Below are positions 29,305-38,711 of a stretch of DNA of 64,000 bases, in pieces (the first letter of the stretch is position 1; each line of letters starts with the position of its first letter). The position numbers and the translations under genes are program-made. A model generated the notes under the pieces. That model saw nothing but the letters and a program-made list of their open reading frames with translations, searched no databases and was not told the origin of the DNA. This DNA is from Drechmeria coniospora (Eukaryota > Ascomycota > Sordariomycetes > Hypocreales > Ophiocordycipitaceae). The stretch covers positions 3,592,520-3,656,519 of the forward strand of contig NC_054389.1 in NCBI RefSeq assembly GCF_001625195.1. Reading direction: 5' to 3'.

Positions 29305-32146
29305 ATGTGCACCAAGCTGTCGCCCGCCAAGGTGCTGCTGCTCGCCGTCCATCTCGCCGCCCATGCTGACCTCGACGGCTTCTCCTTGCTCTCTAGTCTG
29401 CATCCGGCAGTACTTCGCAAAGATGTTCTCTTGCGCATCCTCCTCACCCATCTACCCGAGACGGTGAGGCCAGCCTCATACGTCAGCTTTCTGCTCGACA
29501 TTGCCGCTGGCGACTTGGAACAGCCCGACGCCACGGTTGAGCTCGACCTCTCTCCTATCAGCACCATGTCTGATCACCAGGCTTCTCAAAAGGCAAAGAA
29601 ACTCCGTCTCGTTCAACTGGGGTGTCCCTCCACCTCATTCCAAGGAGAATCCGATGCGCTGGAATTGTTCCTCTTTCAACGCGCTCGTAGCATGGATCAA
29701 GAGACAGGGATGCTGTCCCAGCTGCCAGACCTCCTCATACCTTTTGTCAACCACTCCCCACGCTTGCGCACCTGGATCATCGCCACAGTCCTTCCCTTCG
29801 TCCGAAGAAATTCGGAGTATTACATAGAGACAGCGCCCGCATACTCTCTCGTCGAGTTTGAAAGCTTGTCAGACCAAGAAGCCGTTCGTCACCTCCTCTC
29901 ACGGACAGCTGATGATGAGCAAGCCGAGTCGAGCCGCATCACCCGGGATCTAAGAGGTCTCGTTGGGCCGTGGCTCTTTGACCCACAACGTTGGACGGGT
30001 GGACGCGAGGAAATATCGGTCGCATGCTCTGGCTGGAGTGAAGTAATTGACTGGCTCACCGCCCAGGCTACGAGCTCGTACGACCCCATCCTGAAAGCCT
30101 TTGAGCAGTGGGACGGGCCGGGAGACATTGACTTTGGCGCCGGTATCCAAGATACCAGCCTGGCCTTACCAGAATACAAACAACGCTTCCTACTCCAATC
30201 ATATGCTAGGGCCGTGCTTGCTTCAGCATACCTAGCCCGGGATGCAACAGAGACATCCTTGAGCGGCCATTACCGAATATCTGTGAAGATACGAACTCTC
30301 CTGGGATGTGGTGAAGGAGACTTGCGCTTGGACGAAGCTCTGTTCGTTTTGCCCGAAATGTTCGTCACCGAGGAGCTGCCACCATCCTTCGTCGAAGCAA
30401 GGACCGCAAGCTATTTGAGAAGCGGCCTGCTTCAGCCGCAGAATCCTCTCACGTCGGCGACTGCTTCTGCAACCAGCTTGCTGGTTGCACTCGTCCTGAG
30501 CGCACTTATTTCAACGCGGCTTGGGGCTCCTTGCACCATCAAGAGAGCTTGTGGTCTCGTCTTTAGTCAGGACGAGAAGGAGCAGAGGGGCGAGTTTGGC
30601 AAGTTACTGCATGCAATCTCGAACAATGCGCCCAAGGACGACGATGAATATTGGGTCGAAGCAAGACGCGCAGTCCTTTGGCTTCGGCGGTGGGGATATC
30701 CAGCCAAGTCGTCCAAACCTCACGTGGGTGGCATCCTTTCCACGGTTTCCATCGACCATGTCGAAAGCGAAATGCTCAAAGTCTTGCTTGCCAAATCAAG
30801 TATGTGCATCATGGTACATGCATTGCCACGTGTGACATCTAACAGTTGAACAGAATATGCACTCGCAAGGAGTTTATACGAGGACGGGGCCGAGAAGCCA
30901 ATAGGTCCGGAAATGATTCATGAGGCAGTATTCCAAGCCGCATTGAACGCTTACGATAATGCCTCTAACCCCAATCGAAACCGAGGTGGCTTGAAGCGAT
31001 GCAACGACGTGTAAGTTCGAGATCAACCTACGGACCTGACTTGAATCGACGTTGCTAATGTACAATAGTCTGCACAGTTTTCCGAAGACTGTGGATATGT
31101 CTCTGCCTGGAGCGCAACGAATACAAGCGTTGTTGAAAGCCACACATGGCCTGAGTGAATATCGCCTAGTGTTCAAGCAAGGCGAACCGTTTAGCCCAGT
31201 ACTCCTGCGAATTCACTCCGACCCCCTCACTGTCATCGACAAGCTCTTACAGCAGAACCCGAAAGCATACACACGTCTTCAGGAGTTCTTGGAGATGGGC
31301 ATCAGCATGGTGCGCGCCGGCCTGCCATCTCGGAGTGGCTCGGGTCAAGCACGTAGCTCCCATGGTCCCGACCAAGACGCCGACATGCTAATTGCCGAGA
31401 GGCGCATCACATCCATGTGTGTCGAGGCTGCGCTGAGGGAAGATGACTTCGAGACAGCATACTCGTACGTAATTAGCCGCCTGAGGACGTCTCGCCACGA
31501 AGAGGCGGAGGAGTCAAGCGATGAGTGGTCATGGCAGGCTGCTCTCAGCGCAGGACAGTATGTTCGCACTGAACGGTCACAGCTGCCAACTCACCTGGGA
31601 ACAGCACGCGGCAATTTGGAAGTTCGGCACCTGGAGCAGCGCATAGAGTGCCTGGCAACCGCGCTGCGAGTGGCGCCAACGTGCCAGCTCCAAGAGATTC
31701 TCAAGAGTTTCCGTCGCTGTGAGGAGCAACTCGACTCGGCCATCAAGGAGGAAGCGGCCAACGAGGCGATGTGGGACTCGACGGGTGGCTTGTCCGACGT
31801 GCCAGGTGCATTTGATGTGCCAGTCCCCGGGGATAGATACCCACCGCGTAACCTCACGGCCACGGCCACGGCCCGGCAAGCCGAAGAAGCCCCCATGTCA
31901 CTATTCGATCTTTCCCGGGCAACTGCCAGGCTCGCGCAGCGTAACTTCACCGCTACTCCTGGCCTGCCGAGTATGGTCGAGGAAGCGCCGGCAGGCTCAA
32001 ATGGGGATGAGTCGGTCAATGAACCCACTCATGAAAGAGTCAGGAAGAGGGATCAGCTGAGAGAAGCTGCGACGGGGACACTGGTTTCCAGCGTTGGCTG
32101 GCTGATAGGGGCGAACATAAACCAGGGGCAAACGGAGACTAGGTAA
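29305..32146 (+). CDS. SEC39: Sec39-domain protein, Dsl1/NRZ tethering complex subunit
   Basis: Peripheral ER subunit of the Dsl1 tether for COPI vesicles returning from the Golgi (NBAS-related). Exons 29305..30799, 30854..31010 and 31069..32146 give 909 residues; introns are 54 bp (GTATGT) and 58 bp (GTAAGT). The start MCTKLSPAKVLLLAVHLAAH and the block LRKDVLLRILLTHLPET are typical of the fungal Sec39 domain. The whole protein is alpha-helical without membrane spans; later blocks include FLLQSYARAVLASAYLARD, VFQAALNAYDNASNPNRNRG and LEMGISMVRAGLPSRSGSG. The C-terminal 100 residues are low-complexity with LFDLSRATARLAQRNF. The open frame extends upstream only through GTG, so the ATG at 29305 was chosen. 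Assignment is by fold pattern and family memory, fairly strong. Confidence 0.85.
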
Positions 32147-33839
32147 CTGCAAGTTCAGCAATCATCACATCGAGGCAACTCTCCTGTTGATCAGCGCCAC
32201 TCCTGAATACTCCTCTCAAGCTCAAGCGATCAACAACTGCCATCTGCACTCACTCGCCTGGTTCGCGGTTGTGTCATGTAGAGTACTGCCAATCATCGTC
32301 AGCCCTGCAAAATCAAATCGAAGTCAGCTGATGGAGACCAGCCAACGATGGCTCTCCATCATATCAGACAGGGGGGAGGGGGGAGGGGGTCGCGTAAGCT
32401 CGTATCTCATCAAATCAGACATTGCATCGTGGTGCTGCCTGCATTATACAACTGCAGGGGTGACGCGTCCGATTCCGATCGCAGGCTGAGAGTTGAAGCG
32501 GATTCAAGAGATGGTGACGGCTTAGAGTTGACTTCATCGCTTGCTAGACAAATGTTCATTGATACACTTCGAAGACGGCCGTAAAAGGGAGTGCCTGTAG
32601 AGATACCAAGAGGATGGAGACGACCTGGCGTCCTAGGACGCCAGGCATTGTCTGCAGTCGTGAGCAGTGTCCAGGTACCAGTTACCGCCATGTTCTGGTG
32701 ACAATATTCGTCGCTGGTTGACGAATTCAGCGACTGGCCCATGTCGCCTAGACAACTGGGCAAAATACCTTGAATAGTGGGTGTTTCGACAGTGTCCCGT
32801 GACTCCAATTCGCACCCAAGGCAACTCAGATGCTCTATGTGAAGTTTTGCAGTCCGCCATTTCCACTAACAGTGCTTGTCATCTCTCACATTGACGGCCA
32901 CCGATTGCAAGGATGTTGAAATCGGGTGCGTTTTCACCTTCACCCCTTGGTGCACAGCAACGGCAGCACTCGGTGGCAGTAAAGCCACACAAGCGAATGA
33001 ATGAAGGGCTGCGACGTATTCTTGACCAAGGGGTGACGGCAGATGGATTACGACGAATAATTTGACGACTGATTCGTGGACGGCGGCATCTCACGAGAAA
33101 GTGTGACGTATCAAGCGACAATATGCAGAGCGAAACGTAAGCGACCGGTCCCCCATTGTCGAAGAGCTTCTGAAGGCTGACAAGTTGCGGTCGGTTTTGA
33201 TTTAGACGAGCAATGCGAATCTGGCATGGTTTGACACGGATACAAGCTGGAATCTGGGGAGAGAGCAGCAGTGGCTCATGTGCAGTCGACAGTCGCTTTT
33301 ACTGACCGAGAAGGCCACACTGGTCAATGACGCGCTGAGAGGGCGTCTGCTATGCGCGCTGAGTTGCCATTGCTACCAAAGGTGTTCGTATAACGCGAAG
33401 TGTTGATGAAGTGATGCAGTGAAGTGATTGATTTGCAAGATGCCGAAAGATGCTCCCAGCGATCCATACTGACACTGCACTTGTCGTTGCAAGATCATCG
33501 ACGCGAAAAATAACCGATCGTGTCGCACGCCGATTGTACGTCCCAAAAGCCACAGCTGTCGCACATCGAGTAGTGAAGTCTTCTATCATACGAGTAGGCC
33601 GATGCCGGTCCATAGTGGGAGAGAGTTCCAATCGGTCCATGGAAATTGAATAATGAAATCAGCGAGTGCAGAACACGAAATCATAGAGAAACAGATCAGG
33701 ACCCAGAAGGGAAAGCGACCAAGAGTCATCGTGCCAGCCCATGTTGCGCCGAGAAACCAGGCAATTCTGGACATCCGGGCGTTTACCGTGTCGTAGGTTC
33801 AGAGCCTACGGGAATTAGCGACGACATGGCATTCCACGC
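32147..33839. other. unusually long convergent gap without recognised gene
   Basis: About 1.7 kb between two converging stop codons, far longer than other tail-to-tail gaps here (about 220-400 bp). A G-rich run on the plus strand at 32371-32389 fits four G-tracts. A small perfect stem (CGTAGG/CCTACG) sits at about 33792-33810. Short open frames on both strands (for example 32410-32808 minus, 33350-33640 minus) match no family I know. GTAC repeats are absent. It could hold long 3' UTRs, a noncoding RNA or a fast-evolving gene. Confidence 0.5.
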
Positions 33840-35042
33840 TCAGTGATATTTCGAACCTCCATACGGTTCTCGTGCCTCGGATCGAGCGGCCGACTCGCCA
33901 TAACCGGAACCGCCGCCGCCGGACTCCCTGGTGCGTCCAGAATCACGATCACCCTGGCGATCGTATCGGTCGCGATCATAGCCACCGCCGCCGCTTCGCT
34001 GGTTGTAGCGGTCATCTCGACCGCCTCCGCCGTACCGGTCGCGGTTGTAGTGATCGTCGCCGCCGCGGTCACGGCGGTCGTAGCTGCGGTCGTAGTCACG
34101 GCCATAGCCACCTCGGTCGTAGTCACGACGGTCCTCGCGGTATCCGCCTCGGTCTTCATAGCGGCGGTCGTCGCTTCGGCGGTCGTAGCCTCGCTCATAG
34201 CCACGGTAGCGGTAGTCATCGCGGCCACCAGAGCCTCCGTAACCGCCGCCACGGCGGCGGTCGTCCCAGCGAGGGCGTGGTCCGTCCTCTAGAGAGATGA
34301 TTAGCTTTCACCGCATTCAAACAGAACCTTAGTGGCCAAGTGGGTGGGGTTTGGTTGTTACCTCGCTTAGGTGGGCCAAAGTATTTGCCGGGCGTCGGAG
34401 TGCGAGGTCGAGCGCGGCGAGCCTTTTCGATGCTCAAGGTACGGCCCTCGATCTGCTCCCCTTGGAGGCCTTCTCTAGCAGCTTCGGCCTGGTCAGGCGT
34501 GACCATCTTGACGAACCCAAAGCCGCGGGACTCCTTTGTGTGAGGGTCGCGCATGATCTGGCATTTCTCAACATCACCGTATTTTTCGAACATTTTGGCA
34601 ACATCGGCTTCGGAAAGGCGTGGGTGGATACCGGTGACGAAGAGGTTAGAGCCTGGGTTGATTGAGCCATCTTCGTCGTCCCCCCTGTGGCCGGATGACT
34701 CCTTGGGACCACTGGTCATGGTGAGCAACGTGTCAAGAGTTGTAGTAACAATGTTTAACGTACCTATCGGCATTGCCGTTAGGAGATGCAGTGCGGCGAC
34801 GGGTGCCCTCATGATCCTCTCGGGCGGGGCGAGGAGATGCGCTCCTGTTGTCACGCTCATACCGCGGCGCGTCATCTACAGGTTGTGAGTATGTTGCGCG
34901 ACCAAGGTTGCAGGTTCCGTAGGGTGGGAGTTGTGAATGCCGTCCGAAAGAACGGCATCGTCGGCAAGGAAAGTGCGTGAGAGGACATACCGTCATACCG
35001 ATCGCCACCTGCGGCTTCGTAGTCCATTGCGGTGGTTGCCAT
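33840..35042 (-). CDS. RRM protein with RGG/RY-rich tail (Tra2/SR-like)
   Basis: RNA-binding protein, probably a splicing regulator. Exons 35042..34991, 34875..34764, 34711..34362 and 34288..33840 give 320 residues; introns are 115, 52 and 73 bp. After a short N-terminus with RNRSASPRP-like Ser/Arg content (ERDNRSASPRPARED), one RRM (about 72-150) shows RNP2 LFVTGI and RNP1 RGFGFVKM, with GIHPRLSEADVAKMFEKYGD before and IEGRTLSIEKARRARPRTPT after, the linker pattern of Tra2 proteins. The last exon is a low-complexity tail of Gly, Arg, Tyr and Asp repeats (YDRRSDDRRYEDRGGYRED) typical of condensate-forming or methylated RGG regions. An antisense frame through this tail encodes Ala/Thr repeats and is an artefact of the repeat codons. 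Target RNAs are unknown. Confidence 0.9.
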
Positions 35043-36103
35043 GATAAGCGATGGAGGAAGCTGCCGTCAACGATGAGAGGGAAGACTTGGTAAGGCAAGC
35101 TGGAGGCAAATCAAGGAATGTACCGGAGAAGCGAAAGAAGCGGCAGTGGATACTGTGTTGGTTCTGGATTCGGGAGGAAATCAGCAGCAGCCTTGATGAT
35201 GGTCCTCACCAAAGCCGATCCGTTTCGTCACAGGTGTGATGTGATGGTGGAGGAGGTAAGTCTCGACAGGAGTACTGTAAATGCACGACAGATAGTCTAG
35301 GGAGAGCGAAAAAATGGGAACTTCACCATAATGCAATAAAGGTGGGGCCGCAGGGGCTAAGCGAAAGTGCCAGCCGGAGATTAAGCGGCGCAAGTGCATA
35401 CATGTACTGTACAAGTATACATGTACTTAAGTACATCTATGCACCACAGTAAGTACAAGTAATGCACGGAGTATGCTACTACTTACTTAGTAGTAATACT
35501 CCGTTCTCATATCGGGATGAAGCAACTAAGTACTAAGTTAAAGGGGGGGGTTTTAATACTTCTATTCGCATTTGGGTGCATCTACAGTACAGTTACTTGA
35601 CAAAAGTGACGATTCAGTTTTGGTAGCGCTACTCCTACAAACTGAATCGACATTTTTGCCACCCCACTGTACTCCCTACTGGAAGGCTACAGAACTTGTA
35701 CAAGCACAACTTTGCAGTAAGTACAACTTACTATTTGCAAAGTATAAGTATATTCGTGTAGATGTAGTAGTACATGGACGTGTAAGTAGGCACTGCACAG
35801 TCGTAACAGGCTAACAAGTTACTTCCTCTATCCCTCTGCCGCAAGTTGATCACTACTGTACGTCCGCAGGTGAGGGACTCTCTTTGAATCCAATCGAAAC
35901 TTGTCATCCAATAGATTGCCTTCTTACTATACTCTCTGAGTGTTTATATTGTTCTCGTCGGTTAATCGATCGATCATCGTCGACTATACCTACTCCAGTA
36001 GGTCCTGTACGATTAATACTATCCAAACCCCTTCCAAGAAAATAATGAAGAAGATGAGGAAAAAAAGAAAAGGTTGGTATGAATATATGTGCAGGTCACC
36101 ACG
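35043..36103. other. repeat-rich intergenic region
   Basis: Between the Tra2-like start and the glutaminase stop. It contains GTAC/ACGGAGTA words at about 35400-35520 and 35700-35800, a G7 run near 35546, and the 80-bp foldback element listed separately. No gene is recognised. Confidence 0.55.
35590..35669. mobile_element. 80-bp foldback element with CAGT-ended inverted repeats (MITE-like)
   Basis: The left arm starts CAGTTACTTGACAAAAGTGA and the reverse complement of the right arm starts CAGTGGGGTGGCAAAAATGT; both continue into CGATTCAGTTT. About 24 of the first 31 positions match. TA dinucleotides flank both ends (35588-35589 and 35670-35671), as expected of Tc1/mariner insertion. Almost no sequence lies between the arms, so the element would fold into one hairpin. 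The terminal CAGT and following GGCAAAAA resemble the larger element at 39642-40053. Confidence 0.65.
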
Positions 36104-38711
36104 TTATGTATTTTCACTGCCTTCGTCGAGAAAAGCGAGTGCTGTCGTTGCCTTTCCTTCGCACGCTCGCTCCAGGGCCAGTCTCGCGAAATGGCCGCCT
36201 ACAACTGGCCGGGCCATGAACCTGATAGGCGAGAAGTTGCCGTCACCCTCGGTGTCGTACAGGTCGGTCAGAGGTCCATCTTCACAGGTTCTAGTTAGAA
36301 AAGATGCTCTCTATCTGAAAGCATAGAAGAGCCGGCACTCTACTTACCTGTCACCGTCTCGTTCACCCATAGGGCAACACTTTCCACTATGGCGTTCCGA
36401 GTCTTCCTACTGGCCACCGCGGCAGCAAAGAGTTCCCAGTCGCTTTTGGTGTAGAGATGTCTGCTGTCGAGAGGCAGCCCGTACCGCTGACGGACTGCGT
36501 GATACCATGTGCTCTGCATGCGGTAGAGGCGGTCGGGCAGCAGGGCGTCCTTGGCACGCTTGCCCAGCGGTTTCTGTAGTCGACCCAGCGATGAGGGTGA
36601 GACGCCGGGGGTGTGGAAACAGAGCATAGAGTCTGCAAATAGGTTGTAGAGGGTAGTCCAAGAACCATACCACGAGTACGCAAGCTTGGCATGCGTCCCG
36701 TCCCGGGCGAGGCCATACTCCAACCATTTCACGACGAAGGAGCGAGAAACACTCTCATACTCATGCGCGTCCTGGCGGTCACCCACAAGCTCCGAAATAT
36801 CGGCCATTGCCCGGATTCCGATGATACCCTTGAGTGCCAAATTCGTTTGGTTCGCAAGCCAGCCAGCAAAATCGTCGGTGCTCAACTGATTGCGAGGCAT
36901 GAGCGACTCCCGAAGCAGATAGCCCGCCCATCGCTTCCACAGCTTGAGCGACCTCGATGCCCAGGACACAGCCGCATCCTCGGCCGTTCTCCGGATAGGC
37001 CGGTCCATTCGCAAGGAGTCAAGCTGCAACGGGATCAGAGCCGCATCGGTCGCCTGGACGCGCTCCGGCGCATTCGATCCCTCCATGGCTGTAGCCCATG
37101 CGGCGTGTGACCGATGACGCATCGAATTCACGAGGGCAAGTCCCATGATGAGCATATTCCCACACTCCTCCAGGGGCATATACTCGTCCTTGCCATCCGC
37201 ATGACCCGTCGCGTTCGGGAAATGCGCCCCTAGGTCGTGCATGCTGTAGTTGTTGGGATACTGGCCACTGAGCTGATGCTCGAGGAGTGGCTCGAGCAAG
37301 TACGCCAGCCAGCGAGGGTTTGTGTAGAGGAAGAAAGGGAATGCCGGGAATATGACATCGACGGTTTGGAAGTTGCCGTTGGATGATATTTCCTTGAGGA
37401 AGAGGAGGGGGCTGTCTGGCGTGCCTGAGAACTGCGTAGCGCCCATGACTTGACGGGCAGACAGGAAGGTGATGTCACGGTAGGCATGGGAGCCAGAGGC
37501 GACGGCATCAACCTCGAGCTGTTGCGAGTAGCTCCGTGCCAGCTTTGATGCTATCTCAAAGTCAGAGTAGTGATAGTCCAGCATGTGGATGGTGTTATGA
37601 AAGTATGAGGCCCATAGCGGGCGCATATACGTCAGCCCTCGCGCGGCAGCAAACTGGGCGACGGAATCATGGGCAAGAGCCACGGTAAACGTTACGCTTG
37701 CACGCTTCGTCTTCCGATCCGCTCCTGTTCCAGTGAGGTTTATCGGGAGAGCAAAGGCGAAAACGGGCTCGGAATCCTTGATGGGCCGAAAACGGTTGTC
37801 GACCTCTCCTGTCAGATAACCTTTCGTCGCAAACTGAAGGCGGACGGCGGCAGCTGGTCCTGACTGATGTTGCACAGCACGTGGACCGGTGAAATGAAAG
37901 GTTCCCCATTCGGCCCTGTCCGAGAACTCGGTGAAGAGAAGTTGTGTTGCGCGCGACACGTGCCACGACTTCGTAGGGCCGGCCGACGGCTCCCGAAGCT
38001 GCCACTCGATCTTGCTGTCTCCGTTTCCGCTGAGCCATTCCCCGTTCACATCTGCGTAGACGACAATGTCAGAGACTCCCTCAGCATAGACGGTCAAGTA
38101 GGCGGCCGGCATGGACTGGCGAAGAGTTGACAGTGGGGTAATGGGTGACAGAAATGATAACACTATCGAGTTTGAGCGGCGAGAACTGTCGGCGGAGCTG
38201 ACTGAATATGTGAGATTGGTCGTGGACGCGTCAAAGGAGGCCCCTTTGTACACTGGAAACTTGACAGACAACCTTGAAAACCTGTCAGCCTCGATCGCGG
38301 GCGCAGGTGAAGGTCCAAGGGGGCATGGAGGCAAGGGGTCACCAACTCGTCCAATTCCGGCAGAGAGTCGACAGGCCGGCCTAGCAACGGGTATACGGTC
38401 TTCGTGTGTGGCACGAAGACCATGACAGACAAGCCGAGCTGGTTGGGAGGATCTGTCAGCACTTCGTAGGGCATCAATCGCTCCCACGCTTGACGCACCG
38501 GCTGGCCAGTCCAGAACATGGGCCAATGTTCCCACGGAGGGTCGCGAGCATTTGACATCCATGCACTCAGGTAGGGATTCCGGACCAGAAGTGGGAGAAC
38601 AGGCGGTTTGAGGGTGGAAGCGAGGACTGCCGTCGCGGCAATCAGAAGCACGAGATACACCATGACGGTCGTGACAGTCAGCGAGGATCGGGCCTGGGGG
38701 GTAGTTTCCAT
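36104..38711 (-). CDS. gtaA: GtaA-type glutaminase (DUF4965/DUF5127/DUF1793 family)
   Basis: Fungal glutaminase converting glutamine to glutamate and ammonia, usually cell-wall or extracellular. Exons 38711..38347, 38281..36348 and 36279..36104 give 824 residues; introns are 65 bp (weak donor GTTGGT) and 68 bp (GTAAGT). The N-terminus has one hydrophobic segment (MVYLVLLIAATAVLASTL, about 17-34) behind a short polar start, so it is either a signal peptide or a signal anchor. The conserved entry block is PLLVRNPYLSAW, then VFVPHTKTVYPLLGRPVDSL. The catalytic module includes YRDITFLSARQVMGATQFSG, HDLGAHFPNATGHADGKDEY with MPLEECGNMLIM, and near the end RFMARPVVGGHFARLAL. Family motifs are complete. 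The first splice was chosen because it restores FPVYKGASFDAS in frame. The reaction is from family knowledge; substrate is not proven. Confidence 0.9.

Noticed and set aside
33792..33810. Hairpin CGTAGG/CCTACG resembling a terminator or tRNA T-arm
   Set aside because: The stem is only six pairs with no tRNA context; stem-loop terminators are not used for Pol II genes in fungi.
33815..34252. Antisense-frame Ala/Thr-rich protein of 145 codons across the RRM gene's last exon
   Set aside because: It is another frame of the RGG/RY repeat codons; the sense tail continues an RRM protein through a good splice, and simple repeats open several frames at once.
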